Shown here piece by piece: positions 46,847-60,900 of a stretch of 64,000 nucleotides of DNA. Made by a program: the position numbers and the translations under genes. Each line of letters starts with the position of its first letter. Within the stretch, counting starts at the first letter, position 1. A model generated the notes under the pieces. It was not told the DNA's origin, ran no database searches, and worked only from the letters and a program-made list of their open reading frames with translations. The stretch is taken from contig MU839080.1 in the NCBI GenBank assembly GCA_030685235.1, positions 558,001 to 622,000 of the forward strand, given 5' to 3'. This DNA comes from Copromyces sp. CBS 386.78 (Eukaryota > Ascomycota > Sordariomycetes > Sordariales > Sordariaceae).

Positions 46847-49524
46847 TGTGATGGATGGGTTGGAGGATGATGGGATGGATGGGGAGGGAAGGAAAGAAGG
46901 ACGGGAGAGAGAAGAAAGAGGACGGGAGCAAGAAGGGAAGAGATGGTTGGCTTATGAGGAGATCCGGAGCTCAGGAGCGGCGGCTGTTTACGGAGCAGCT
47001 ACGGAGGACCACGAACCTTTGGATCCCGTCCCAACCGTCTGACTGTCTGTGACTGTCTGACGCTGCCGAGTAGTCACCGATGTGCGGGTCAAATTTTTAA
47101 ATTTCCTTCCCGTTTGCCAGACTCGAGCAACGCGCGCCGCAAAACAGACGCTCTGGTTGGTCCGCCACCTGAGCTGGCTGCCATGCTGTCACCGACTTCG
47201 GTCGCTGGCGAGAGCTGCGGGTGGGGCCACAGCTTGGTCCACATCTTAGCGAGCTTTGGCCTTCGCTGGGGGCCCTCCAAGCAAAACCACTCCAAAACCA
47301 ATGGAAGCGTGAAACCCGCTTTCGTCCCGCTTTCGCTGCCCCTCTGCTGTGAGCCTCACTGTGACTGGTCCCCCAGCCCGTGCCAGCCCAAGGGGCGCGC
47401 CAAGAGATTGCCAAGGCGAGGCCATTCCGACTCCATACCGGCCCAAAGCAGACGACAAGTCATGACAACGCCCACGGAGCAACTCCCAAACTCCGGTTGC
47501 TGGCGTCGTTGGCATGGCCGGGGTCCGGCCCTGCTGCTGCCAGATCCGCCCCTGTTCGTCCACGCCGTTGTCGCCCTACCCCCCGGTACGGAGCACCGCA
47601 AGTTGACAACAGCCTCGGAGGGATCCATTCTCAGCCGGTTTCAGTTCCTTTTGCCATTCCCACCCGAATCTAAACTGCGGCATTGCCCAAAGCTCCATGC
47701 ATGTACCGCCCTGAATTCTGCACTTCTTCGTACATAGAAAAGGTTCCGTAGCCACTCCTGTCATTTTGTCCCGTTGTGGGCGTGTTTACATACATGCTTG
47801 CCTCCAATGATGCCAATGATGATGCCGCCTTCGATTGTGAGGAGTCAAGGCTTGACAGCCCTTTGCCACGAAGGTCCTCTCTCAATGTCACCACAATCGT
47901 CACAGCTTTGCTCGCAGCTTGCCTTGCCTGTGGCTCCAGAGGTTCTCAAGAGCTCCGACCAGCGCCCCGAAGAGGAGACGAAGTCACCTTGAAACTGGGG
48001 TTGAGCGGAGTGGACCACGTCCCACGATTTATTTAGTGGGAAAATGGGTACATCCCGGTCTGTCAGAATGTCACCTCACTGGCTGACGAGCATTGGCACA
48101 GCTCCAAACCGGGCAACGGGGGAGCGGCTTCGGTCCGCCCCTGCATGGGGATGCCTTCATGCCTGGGGCGATGATGTGCTTTCTTGGGTACACTCCTAGG
48201 TACTCCCACTCCCACTTCCACTTCCACTTCCACCTCCGAATCCGAATCCGATCAATAGTTTGCTTTTAATTTGTGACTCCTCTTTTCGGTATCGAAATGG
48301 TGATCCTCAGTATTTAAATGATGACTCACAATAGAGGTGAAGGCAAGTCTGGAGTCTGGGGTTCAAGGGTCCTGGGATCGCATGTGAAATAGACCGATAT
48401 TCGGAGATCATGGATTGGGTTTGGGTTGAGTGGTTGGGGTAGGCAGTGGTAAAGAGGGAAGCCCTTTGCTTTTGACTGACGTGCTAACAGCGGCTTCGGT
48501 GTTTTGACAATTGCTCTTTTTTTTTCTTTTTTCATGTCAACCATGTGCTTCGGCGTGGATGGAAAGGAACTTACAACGCATTGTTAGAGTCCCATCGTCT
48601 GCAAGCAATCCTCAACAAGCAAAGTAACAACACGAAAGAGTGAGTCTATGATAAAGATGGGTATAGGTGGTAAGTACGCCACTACATGAACCCCATGGAA
48701 AACAGAAAATCAGAAACAACCAAAAGGTACAGATGGGAGCTCAAAAGTGCGTATTAACACCACTCCTCTGATTATTGAACATAGTCTCAGGTCCATTCGT
48801 CATATAAAAGAAAAACGCCGCTTTAATGAATCCGCTTCTTCTAGCATTCATTCCCTAGTCTTCTTCCCCTCCCCTTCCCCTCCCTTCGCTTCCAACCAAT
48901 GTAGGTACGTCCCAGTCCCAGTCCCAGTCCCTCGTCTTCCCGCTCTGCACTACATACCGCCCGCAGAAAAGCCTAGAACTTAGCTTAGGGAGCTTCCATG
49001 TTTGGGTAAGGTAGATCCGGGGAGTTCGGCGTGTCAGGTACACACTGCATACGTAGCTCCCGCCCTGCAACCCCGTCTGTCTGGTCAGACCCCTTCCCCG
49101 CCCGCCCAACACCACACCACACCACCCAGCCTTAAACAGATAAGGGAACTTGCCGGTGACCGACTGACAGCGGAAAGCGAGCGAGCGAGCGAGCCCGTCC
49201 ATCCACTGACAGAGCAGCACAGCAGTTCCACTCCCACACTCCCCTACTCCATTCTGCACGCCAAGCACAACGTATGTTCATCCCGATTCCCGGGCCATCC
49301 TGTACCATCCCCATGGGACCTGGGGCTATCCCACAGTGGGCAGTTCGCTTAGATCTAAATAAGGCAGGCAGGCGCTGAGGCTGAAAAGCTGAAAAAGCGA
49401 GCTGAGACCTTCTGAGGCTGGGAGGCTGAGAAAAGAGGTGAAAGGTGAACGCACGGGCCTAGTTCTTCTGATTCTTGTGTTTCTTATGATGATGAGTCTT
49501 TCCGCTTGATTGGGTTCCCGATAC
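46847..49524. other. Intergenic between ilv-2 and ubc12
   Basis: About 2.7 kb without a supported gene. The left end is the ilv-2 leader and promoter (purine-rich on the plus strand). Microsatellite-like runs occur: CCACTT repeats near 48207-48235, CCCAGT repeats near 48909-48930 and GAGC repeats near 49178-49195. A 207-codon plus frame at 47114-47737 starts with TTG, overlaps frames on both strands and looks spurious. Confidence 0.5.
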
Positions 49525-50397
49525 CTACTGGGAAACAACCCGCTCATACGTCTGACCCTTGACATTGCCGCCCGACATGGCCGTCCTGACGTTGCGCTTG
49601 AACCCTTCCCTGTTGGACCGCAGGTCCTCGGCCGCTTCCTTGTTCAGGGGATCGCTCGCGTTGGGCTCGAGGAAGAGGAACTGCAGGCCGACGATGACGG
49701 CGTTCAGGTTGAGCACGGGTTTCCAGTCCTCGCGCAGGATGTTGAGGCACACCTTGCCCTCCAGGTCGATGTTGGGGTGGTAGATCTTTTCGCGGCACTG
49801 CACCTTGGGTGGCTCGTGCGGGAAGTTGGGCGTGATGTTGAACGTGAAGCTGAACTTGCCGCCCTTGTACATGCCTTCGTCCGGCTCGATGTAAAGGATG
49901 AAGTTGAGGATGTCGTCGGGGTCCGGGAACTCGGTCTTCATTGTGCTGCCTAGTGAAAGCTCGCTGAGATCTGTTCAACAACGTTACCGCCCCGTGAGGG
50001 AGGGCAACATGGCGTTAGCTAAATGGTTCTTTCTCTATTGCTGCCGACTAGTCGGAGCCGAAGGCAGCTCAGCTCGAACGGACATGTTGGAGCCGAGACT
50101 GAGAGTAGATAGCCTCCGTCCGGGAATGCGATCATCCTCGTTACGTACCTTTCTGCACCCGTAACTGCGCCGCCGTAACCTTCTTCTTCTTCCCGCCACT
50201 TTCAGCTCCAGCCGCATTCTCGGCCTTCTGCTGCTCCTTCTTCTACATAGTTGAGCAAGATCGTGTCAGCAATCACAGTGTCGCGCATGCCGTTTCGGGG
50301 CGTCTCAAGCATGGCCACGTCGAATCATGCGCGCCCAGCTTGATGGGAGGGATCAAAGTATTGTGGTGTTCCGTACCATAGACCAAATCTTCAACAT
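49525..50397 (-). CDS. ubc12: NEDD8-conjugating enzyme E2 (Ubc12)
   Basis: Three exons, complement(49525-49970, 50149-50242, 50377-50397), encode 186 residues. Exon 1 is a 21-nt exon coding MLKIWSM, the hydrophobic N-terminal peptide that in Ubc12 proteins docks on the NEDD8 E1 and on Dcn1. A Lys/Glu-rich linker (residues 8-38) precedes the UBC fold. The fold contains KIYHPNID (HPN at 103-105) and the active-site cysteine Cys113 in [11 protein letters not shown]. It accepts NEDD8 from the Uba3-Ula1 E1 and transfers it to cullins, activating SCF-type ubiquitin ligases. The N-terminal extension separates it from ordinary ubiquitin E2s. Exon 1 is easily missed by gene finders. Confidence 0.92.
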
Positions 50398-52064
50398 CTT
50401 GACGGTATTGTGACCCTGCCGCGGATCCACGTATGTGTTTGCTTGTCGGATATGTATATGCGATACGGGTGCCAACAGACCTCAGAGTCGTCTAGGCGCC
50501 GAGGGACGGGCGGGGGGGGGGAGACAAGGCCGTCGAGGGGAAGGGTTCGGTTTGCGCTCGAGTGGGAAAGGTAGGGTTGGCTGTTGAAAAGAGGACGGAG
50601 ATGGAGATGATATACGCGGTAGGTAAAGTAGGTCGGTGTCAGATTACGGGGACGACGAGAAGGTTGCAGGAGAGGAGGTGAAGGGAATATTGAATGACGC
50701 CGAGGCCTGCGTTGCGTTGCGTGGGCGGTGTATGTAAGGTATTTCCGATCGATCAAAACATGACGGACCGGTCGTGCGTAAGTATGTGTCAGGGGAAAGA
50801 TCGAACAAGACAAGACGGGACGGAAGTGTCAAACTAGACCAAAAAGCTTAAACGTGCAGCTGGACTATGCTACCAACGACAAGAGAGGAACTGCAGTGCA
50901 GACGGAAGCTTCGAGATGTATCAGGCCGGAAGTTCTTGTTGGCGCGAGATTTGACAGGAACTGTAGTGGCAGGTGTGATGCGAGGTTCGCGATACGTGAT
51001 ATGATAAACTCAACTGATGGCGTTCAGGTTTATTCTAGGACCTGGCACCTCGATGAGGGGCACGCGATAACAGAAAGCAAAGCGCCCGGCCGGCAGGCGC
51101 TTCCAGATTGGTCCGCCTGTTGCTAATACCGGTAGACGTCAACAACGTTGAGGTCTCTGCAACTCTTCAAGGACTATTAAAGAGCTGTCGAGAAGCGTAA
51201 TTTTTCGAGCAGAAACAAACCCGAGGAATTAAACGTACACTAGATCAGAGACATTCCAATCACCGGGCGCAAAATCGGCAGTATTCGGTGATCTCATCGT
51301 TACAGTGGATTCCGTAGCGGCAACCCTCCGGTAATGTTGGGAGCTTGGTTAATGTGTATGGTACTGTACAATACATCCCGAAAATTACACACTCTATCGC
51401 CGCTCTGGCAGCTCCGTCCAAGTTCCGTCGGGTACCTTCCGTACGGTCCACCACTCCGGACCCGCCGCATCATCCGTGATTTGCTATACTGGATGTCACA
51501 GGGAGATACGTCACACACTGCGTGAGGTTCACAACTTCTATCATACCAAGATTCACAAATTATCTGGGCTTAACCAACAAAGCGAGGAGAAAACGCCCTG
51601 GCCCATGCCCAAGATTCTTGGACATATGTTCCATCCCAGCATTTCTCTTGACATCTCTTCCAATCCAGCTCCACGGAGACATTCTAATGTCAAGATCAAC
51701 CGACGCACGCTGGCTCGCATCTCTAGTCATCTCGCAAAATCATCGTCAGATTTAGAACAATAACCTTGTGTCAAAGAGTGTGTCCCATTTTGATCCATCT
51801 ATAATTTGTCACGCCCAACCAACAAACGAACATGTAATAGTTTACCCCAACAATGCGAAACACCACCACACAGCCTTCATACCATCAAAAAAGAGAAGCC
51901 AACATTTGATACTACACGGTAATAAAAAGTAGGCTTTTTGAACCGTTCCGTTTCACGATACTACCCTACCATGACGCCTTGCCGCCGCAGAGAAAGCAGC
52001 AAACCTCCGCCCTTCCTCCTCCCTTTTGCGCTTTGTAAAACATTGTATCTTTGGATTTGCTTGC
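50398..52064. other. Intergenic between ubc12 and chs-1
   Basis: About 1.7 kb that holds the ubc12 promoter on the left (with a G-run near 50510-50521) and the chs-1 3' region on the right. Both genes are on the minus strand. No gene, RNA or repeat family recognised. Confidence 0.5.
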
Positions 52065-54945
52065 TTAGCGACGAGCGAAGCAGCACATGATACCGGTCCT
52101 GCCAAGGAACCAACAGAAGCCAATAAAGCGGATGATGGAGAGCGCGCCAGTAGCGAACAGAAGGAACTTGAAGAACCAGGCAGTTCTCGCGGATGCGGTT
52201 TGCTATCGAGATATGTTAGTAGGTTGTCCAAAGTCAAAAGAAGGTGGAGAGTAATGCTTACCCCGATGCCAAATGAGTTAAAGTTGTCACTGGTGATAAC
52301 AACAGCGAGGATGCAGTTGGAGAACAGCCAAGACACAACGAGCATGGTTCTGAAAGACTTGTACGAGTCCTCGAGATCCTTAGGCTCCGGCGTCTCGTCT
52401 TCCTTGTACGGAGCAAGAGCGCGCCTGACCGTGGCCTCGAATTGCTGGTCGATATCCTCCTGCGGCTTCTCAATCTCCTCCACCACGGCCTCGTCCTTCT
52501 CACCCTTGCTGACGTTGGCGGACGGCAGTGCCTCGTTCTTATCCGAACCCTTGGTACCCCACGAAACGTCGTGCCAGTTGTTGAAGGCGTAGACCATGAG
52601 GATGTTGATGTAGGTCGACATGAGGAGCATGTAGTAAGGGTACGAGTGGAACATGTGCCAGGGGTCGAGGTACATGAAGGACGCCAAGAAATAAATACCG
52701 TAAATGGTTACCAAGGCCACCAAAATGACACCTGCTGATCCTGAACCGCCAAAGAGTGAAGCCATTGCGTTCTTAGCGTTGTCTAGCTGTAATTGTTGGT
52801 CGAGCGGTACGGAGAACGCGCGGGCAACAAGATAACCGGACAGAACCAAGATGTAAGACTGAATGAGCGAGAAGACGATGAACGAGGTGATGTATGTCCA
52901 CTTGGAACCCTTCGGCCGATTACCCAATGCAAGGATAAACTGCAGAATAACGAATGCCAGGTAGATATACTTGAGAATCGCGTTGAACAAGGGTGTTGCC
53001 GTGTCACCGAAGGGCCAACCGTGATGTTCTGCCGAAGAGCTAGAAGCCGTAACCGGGGTACCGACGAGATCCATGATGACGGTTGTGGTGAGCCAGTAGG
53101 AAGCGAGAGAGAACCATGTGAAGATGACGTTTGCGATGTTGTAGAGGAGCTGGACGTGGAGGAAGAACATGCGGACGATGTTATGACCGCTCTTGTACAT
53201 TCTTCCGAAATGCATAAGGGAGTACAAACTGGCGGCGAACGAACCGTTGAGCCAACGACGACGCTGAGAGATGAACTCGGGCGCACCTTCGGGCACATCG
53301 GTCTCGCCCTTGGCAGCCTTGATGTAACTCAAATGCCATTTCTGGCCAGCCTTTGCGACCAGTTCGAAGCAGAGAATACGATCTTCGGCCAAGAACATGT
53401 TCTTCTTGAAAATGTTCATACCCTCAATACCTTTCTTGCCCAAAAGCTTGGACAGGGTGTGGTCACCGTGGAAGTACTGCTCCAAAGGCCGGCCCATGAT
53501 GGCTCTGAATCGGTAAGCCGAGAAGGCACCGGGCAACACAGAGACGTAACCGAAAGCACTTTCCAGCGGCTTGTCGAGAATGTTGGAGATCTTGTACTCG
53601 AAGTTCTGGACGGCGACCAGGGGGTTGAGCAGCTTCTTGCCGCCCTTGCCCAACATGGCGTGGATTTCACCGCAAGCACCGCCAAGATCCTTGTCGTTGT
53701 AGAAGCCCTCCCAAAGGGCCAAGAGCGACTTGGGACTGGGCTTGGTACCGGCATCCAACAGAATGCACACCTCGGGGTTGAGGATACGGCCAAAAGCATT
53801 GAACAGCCAACGATGCGAGTTGATCTTCTTGGTGTTCTTCTGCTTCAAGCAGAAAATGAACTGCACAGGGGGCAGTGTCTGCGGGCCGTCATCCACGGGC
53901 CGGATGAGCGCCTGGTTTGGTGTGACGGAAAGCTGGGTTGTGTACTCGAAAATGTGTGCAACAGTCTCCTTGCCGTCAACGTCCTTCTTGACGACACCAT
54001 CCTGGTAAACACCGATGGTGGCCAAAACGTCGAGGACGTTCTTGTCTGTCTTCTCAATACCGTCGAAAACCAAGCAAACGACAATCTTCTGCCACGCCGG
54101 TCCTCCGCGGTTCCAGAAAGAGGACTTCTTCAGGTTTACAATATCGCGGATGTTCGTCATGACGGAGTGCAGCGTTCTGGAGAGCAGGACCTTGTCTTCG
54201 TTGTAGTACGTAATGGCGATGAGAAGCTCGGTATGTCTGTTGTACATGCGAGGGCGCAAATCGTAACCGTTCTTGAGCGTGAAGTCGTTGGGATCGCAAG
54301 TAGCGGCAGTGTAGCGCATCTTGAAGAACTCCTCGTTGTTTCCCTCCTCATCGCGGTACTTGGGCTGAACAGCGTTTCTAATGGCACTAGGAACGGGATA
54401 GTCAAGACTCAAAACGGAACCCTGAACGAGCTTGACCTTTCTGGTGGCATAACGCTTCAGGCCACCGCCGGGGGCAGCGTTGACCTGCTGACGACGGAGC
54501 CAGCTATCGTCCTCGCCAACAGCGGACATACTGTATGCCGGGTCTGTCGCATAGTCACCACCATAGTTGTATCCCTGATCGACACCGCTGCTGATGCCGC
54601 CGCCGCCATAACCCCCGTGAGGTGGCGGGGTAGGGTTGACAGCGACACCGGCTCGCGTGGTGCCAGCATTAGGAGCATAGGATTCGGTCAAGCTATACGC
54701 CGAGACAGGGCGAACTGGAGGTGTATCGGCGCCCAAGCGGCCGTTGTCGTAAGGCATATGGCTTTCGGAGAGGAAGGGGGCTTGCGCATCGTCGTGCTGG
54801 TCGCCCTGGATCAGGAGGTTCGAGTTAACACGGATACATCAAGTATTTCCTCCCTGACAAAGAACCAACTTACCTGGTTGTGCCCACCGGGCAGATCCTG
54901 TAACTGGTGGCCTTCATAGCCGTCGCCCCGACCGTGGTACGCCAT
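52065..54945 (-). CDS. chs-1: Chitin synthase, class III
   Basis: Three exons, complement(52065-52202, 52262-54805, 54874-54945), give 917 residues, the length of Neurospora CHS-1. Exon 1 codes 24 residues ([12 protein letters not shown]...). A Pro/Gly/Tyr-rich cytosolic N-terminus (to about 130) is followed by the division-1 chitin synthase domain. Key motifs are the nucleotide-sugar-binding core, LAEDRIL (about 497-502) and the product-binding QRRRW (538-542). Seven or so membrane helices follow from about 570 onward. The final exon codes a membrane helix and the end ...GIMCCFARR. It polymerises UDP-GlcNAc into chitin at the plasma membrane of hyphal tips and septa. Both introns have clear donors and a CTAAC branch point in intron 2. 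Confidence 0.97.
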
Positions 54946-57900
54946 GGTTGCGGACCGTGGAATAGGGACTGGGAAGAGCGGATGTAGAGAAAGCTCGAAT
55001 ACTGCTGGAGCCTAGATGTTGATGCTGGAGCAGCAAGTTGAATTACAAGGTATTATACTGTCGGATAATTATGGAGAGTTGGGTTGGCGGTCGAAACACC
55101 CTTCGCCGGCCAGGAGGTCAAAGAAATGGTCGCGGTGTGCTGGTGCAGAGAGGACTGAACAGCGGGGCTGGACTTCTTTCTCCGGATAGGTGGGCGTGGA
55201 GAGAGAGTGGCAGCAAACAATGGCGAGGCGGGATGGATGTCAGCTGGAGACTGGCGACTGACTGGAGGGGATCCAAGACCAAAAGTGGCTGGCAAAGACT
55301 TGCAGGTCAAACAAAAGCTGCCGTCGAGATCCTGCGGGAAAGTGGATGAAGCCGGGAGAGCGATAGGATGCGTCAAGTAAGAGATAACGAGAGACGGGAC
55401 AGGACGTGTCGATGCTAACAGAACATTCGTGCCTCTGCTTCCTGGAGAGTGAGGGTTGCTGAGCAGGAAGAGAAAACAAAACAAAATGGCAAAAACCTGG
55501 TTTCAAGATCTCAGGAGAGCAACAGGTCGGTCAGTGAGGTATTGGTATAGGTTGTTCTAGGTTGGAAGCCCAGGGCAGGAGGAGTGGGGATTTCGGAGAG
55601 GGCCCCTGGTCCAAGTCATTGCAGGTCATTGCAGGTCCCGGTCTTTTTCGCTCGCTATAAACATTGGCAGGGCCTGGTCACTGGACTGGAGGTGAGGTGT
55701 CAACCAAACCACACTGCACACCACACGGAAAAAGGAGCAACACACAAGAACTGGGCGGCGCTCACTGCTCAGGAGGGCGTGGCTTAGCAACCTCCTCTGG
55801 CGAATGCTGCAGGGATGCAATCACCTCTAATAAGAACATCAACGACGGGAGTGGCCAAGATGGACCTGGATGGCTGGCCCCACCAACTCAAGGAATGCAT
55901 CCATGCAATCCCATTGCGCTCGAGATGGCTTCAACTGGCTCGGGCTTCGACAGTGGAAATGTCATGAATGCGTCGTCTTGATGCTGGGAATTGGTTGGAG
56001 CTGCCTCATCGCAATAACCACTCTGTGTTGAAGTCTGTGAGGGATGTTGTGAAAAATAAAGCCGGCCTACGTCAGTCGTCGTGTTGTACCGTCCCATGTT
56101 TCTGTCCCGCCTCTGCCCGCTCATGCCGCTGCACCTGTGTGTACAGCGGTACCAAGCCGTCCCTACGCTAGTGTCACCCAAAGTTAAACGGATAGGAGTT
56201 CCATCGAGCCCCTGAGTCCCACAAAGTCTTGGGCATCTCAGATTCGTTTCACGACCCATCGTATGGAAAACGGGGCAAGAACGATGGCGACGTTTGCTTC
56301 TTTCTTTTCTCGTGTCACTTGGTTGAAACTATATTTTTGTCCAACTTTGTGTGAAAAAGGGGGGCACTGATGCAACTTTCTTTGATCGTCCCAAAATGTC
56401 GGATAATATTTCTTTGACCTCTTTTCCAAAGCAGAAGCCGGCGTTCTGCACCATGCACGTTTTGGCTTCCGCTTGGCTGCTCCTGGCCTTTGTCCCTTTT
56501 GGCTTGCTTTACGAGTTTCGGTACGCACGAGTTTGTCTGTCTCCCGTCCAGTCCACAGCACCGGGATCAGTAGCTGCGACCGTGATTGACACCGATTTTC
56601 ATGCTCAAGCAGGCACTGATGGGCAGGTGCGTGGGGATTGGGGGTTTCCTCCGCTTCTTTCAGGGTCCAAACTCCCACTTCTAAAGCCTGGGCGCAATCT
56701 AATCGATCGAGTTGACATCTTCAAATTGCATCCGACCTTCACAAAGCCGACAACACTTCATCAGTTATTACCTCTAAATATCCTGCTTCTCGCCAGTTTC
56801 TCAAGTTATCATTGACCCTCCAACTTGATATATCTAGTCGCTGCCACACATCATCGCGGCACAATGATATCAGGGTCAACCCTCGCCGACAGGATCGTCC
56901 CGGTTGTCCACCTCCCGGTTTTCCCCCTCCATTTTGCCCCTAGCGACCCAGCACCAGCGTTTCTGTCATGAGTTGCGCCCAGCTCCCAGTAAAGTAGGAA
57001 GCCCCCTTCTTCATGCATTGCAGGTCAACTTGCTTTACCACGAAACTCTGAAACAACAGCGTAACCCACCACCCACCCGCTCCAGAATTCCAAAGAGGAT
57101 GTTGACGCACTCACTTCAATTCCCAAGGCAAGTGGCAGCTGATTGCATATCATGATTCTTTTTTTGGAGTGACACGCGACATTGAAAGTTCACCAATACC
57201 AGCTGCGGCCAACTGGCATTGCATAGCACATGCTGCTGCTTTGTGACCTGCGTACATACGAAAAATGGCGGGGAGACCGCTGTTCGTTCGATGTGATCTT
57301 CCATTCGGGTCACACACATGATGGTGATGATAGGTAGGGCTCCGTTGAGAACCGTTCTTCTACTTTCTCTTTTGCTCGCTATACCGGTAATCGAGACTGA
57401 TTCGGTCCCGTGCCCATTTGGTGCCGGTGACCGCGTTGGATACTGCATACGGGCAACGGAAAACAGAGAGTGATTTCGGCGACAGCTCAAGACATTGGCA
57501 ATTGCTTAGAGCCGTCCGTATTTCTGTAGACTCAATTTTCCGTTGCCGTTGGCGGCGCACACAAGAGAGGAAAGAAAAAGGGGGTTCTTCGCTGCTAGCT
57601 TATACTAGCTGCCCAGAGCCGCGCGCGTCCTCGTCCAAAAATAGCACAGCCAGGCCATGATCGTCGCTAGAAAAGAAGGTTTGGAAGACCCTGAACGGAG
57701 GCACAACACAACACCAACACGAGGGAACAGGAGCATTTTGGCTGGGGCCATGTCCGAGGCCAAGCAAAGCACCACAAGCAGCGGGCCGCTGGCAGGCATA
57801 CGGCACACGAACGTAAGTACAGCTAGGCTTTATGTGTGGAACTTTGTTCAACCAACAAGCGCGTTCTCCCGGCTGCATGTCGAATATTGCAGGTTTTGGT

Positions 57901-60900
57901 TTGCTTGCTTACCATGTGCGCTTGTCTGCCCCTTTTCTGGAAATAAAGGAATTGTTTTATGAATGTCCGAAAGGGTTGCCAAACATCCTGCCCTCGAGTT
58001 TTGACGAGGGGTTGTAAAGCTATGATCTTACGACCTCATCTCACTCTACGGCGGTGGAGAGGGCCAACTATATATGTACGAGAGGATGCCCTCCAGTTGC
58101 CAGTGTGTTGACTGACGCATACCTACGGCGGTGCGCGGTTGCGCAATCTCACATCAACGACAAAATGTTCGGTTGAGCGCATCGTTCGTTTTCGACCACA
58201 TATGCTGACGGCTTGTCTCAAGCTCCCCTGGCAGTTCATGAGTCCGTCTGGGGTCAGCTTTGCTGGAGGACCTGATCGACCTTTCGAAACAACAAACATC
58301 CCGTTTCGAGAGCATCTTATACATCTGCGTTCCCGAATATGTGTCCTCGTCGATGTCTGATTCTTTGGCGGTCTTGTCTGGCGCCAGAGAGCCTCAATGA
58401 CACCAGTTGTTGTATATGGCATGGCATGACAGTTGGTTGGAGTCCGAGAAACCGCCGTCAGCTTGCAATCCGCAACAAATACGTGATAATTCCCTGGCGC
58501 GGCCTATTCACATCTTGCCTGTTGTCGGTCAAGTCCGTTTCAAGATAGGCAGCTTCACTACAAAGCTCCCTTGTCGCTCCCCGGGAATGTCGAGGGCATA
58601 GAAGCAACCCACAAACCAAGTACGGCTCCTTTTGCCTCTTGGGAAAGTTTCGTTGCGTATTCCGCCGCCAGGGGCAATGCTTCTCGAGTTTGAATCTGCA
58701 CAATGCCGTCCGCCACCTTCGGACCTGACTCTGAACAGCCAGTGCCACTCGACCGTGGTTCCGAAGCGAAAACGTTGGCTCCGGAGCAGAAGGGTGGTCC
58801 CGCTCTCCGGTGCTCGGGTACACCGTTCGTCTTCGTCGTCTTTGTTCTGGAAGGTTGTTCCGAGAATGCAGCCCGTAACAAGGCCGTCTCTCAAAGGGCC
58901 ATACACACCTTATCCATAGCGTCGCCAAGTTCGACCAAATGCGCGTAATGTGCTACTGCGTATAGATGTGTAGCCGAAATGGTTAGCGTACCCTATGGGC
59001 GTTCATCGACCTGGTGATCCGTGTAACTGTTGTGCTTTGTGGTTCAGTTGCGCAAGAACAAAAGCAGTTCCATAGGTGAAAGTGAGCAGGGTTCACGGCA
59101 TGGCGCCGCAAGACGACACGAGATGAGCAATGCCCATGGAATAGATTGCCCACGCCGAAGCCGTTCCTCAATGGGGAAGTCATCAAGGATCGAGGATCAA
59201 ATTATATGTCCTCAAGGATGAGCATGGGATTGCGGGGCAATATAGAGTATCGTGGGATATTGAAGAAGCTGGACCAATATGGATTCGGCAGGTGCAGCGT
59301 ATTGCAACCAGGTAATGCCGAAATATATGGATATATACCTACCTTATGGTCTCGACCCAAACCTGAGAGACGAAAATATGATGATGGAGGGAGAGTGATG
59401 TTGCTGGTTGACTTTGCGAGGCCTCCCTCTGCGACATGAAGCATTTGCGTGAAGCTGACATGCTGCCAAGCGAAGTGCCAAAGATGACCGAGAGGGGGAA
59501 GGGATCTGCAAGCCCTCACTGGGCTGAGAAAGCGAGAAAATCGGTAGTTTGACGACAGACTCGAGGTGAAACAGGCACATTTCCGTGGCCCCAATTGTTG
59601 GTCGAGATTACAGCCATCTTCGAGCCATCTTAACTTCCGAAGCATCGAGTTACGGCCAGGCACAGACAGGGAAGACCCTTTGCTGGTGCCGGTGATTGGC
59701 TCCATCCCATCTTGCGAAGTCCATACCATATAGGTCGTCGACCTTCCCGTCGTCAATATGCTTCCCGTCCAGAGCTTATTCGCATTACCTTTCAGATTGC
59801 TCCCCTCAACCGGTATTTGGGGCGGGTCGATGAGCCGGAGCGGGCAGGAAGGTAACGGCAGCAAGAACTTTAAAAGTCAATCCATTGATCTGGATTTTAT
59901 GAAAGAGGGGAAGATTGGTGCAGACGAACGTGCGGGAGGACTTGGCACTAAGGAACCGCGTGGGCAGCAAGTCCAGGCTTTGTCTCAGCCAGCCAATAAG
60001 AGGCGGCGCTGCGCCTCCAGAACGAGTTTCTTCCAAACAAAAAGGGCCCCACCGGGATTACTAAACAGGTCGCGCTAGTGGACTTGGGAGTTGGGACGCT
60101 CTTTCCGCATTTCTGGCACTGTAAGAGGCAGGTGGTCGAGAGGCCATCAAGGTACCACGGGCGCAAAGGCATCTGTTTTCGCTGGCGGCGTCACGGCGAG
60201 GGCGACGGTACCTTAGCTACAGTGGTGCTGCTACCGAAGTGGCCCCTTCCGCAACTGAGATGCACAGTGCAGGAATAACAGGCACAACGTAAAGTGTGAG
60301 TGGAGAGTGGAGAATTGGAGGGAACTGGCAACGCACCAGGAACGGGAGGACGAAGTGGAACCACGCCGTGGTAGCCCGAGGTGCGTTGGTGCGGCCGCTT
60401 GGTTGGCGCCAGTCCAGGGCCCTCGACTCTCTCAAAGAAGGCCAATTCCTCTCCCTGGGTCCCAACTTCCAGGTTCTCCGCCACTACTGCAGCAACAACA
60501 CTTCAGCAGCAGCCAGCAACCAACAACGCTTCCATTTTCGACGTCGTCGCTCCCTTCCAGTCGCCAGTCGTTGACCACGCACGCAATCCACGTCAACGTT
60601 CTGCGACCCGACGACTTCTTCCATTTTCGCTGCTTTTTGCTCCGCGCGTTGTTCAACTTCTTCAAGGGACCCCATCAGAGATGCCCTCTTGATTTCTTGT
60701 TGACACCTTCGATTCTTTTGCCGAGCTAGCCTCCCAGTCACTCGTTTTCTTCATCCGCCATCACCACCACTCACCACTCACCACTCACCACGCATCCACC
60801 TCTTACTTCCCGACCTCTATTCCGACGACTCGCTTCATTGAACACATCGCGACTCGACGACAATACTCCTAGCGAAGCAACTCATACTCCCCTCAGTTCC

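Noticed and set aside
47114..47737. 207-codon plus-strand frame upstream of ilv-2
   Set aside because: Begins with TTG, not ATG, and overlaps several antisense frames. It has the look of GC-rich spacer.
52793..54919. 708-codon open frame on the plus strand opposite chs-1
   Set aside because: It is the exact antisense of a strongly codon-biased gene that avoids TTA/CTA/TCA, which opens the opposite strand. The product has no domain and the sense gene is unmistakable.
58458..58928. Cluster of overlapping frames of 95-156 codons
   Set aside because: Open on both strands in several frames, mostly non-ATG, with no conserved motif.
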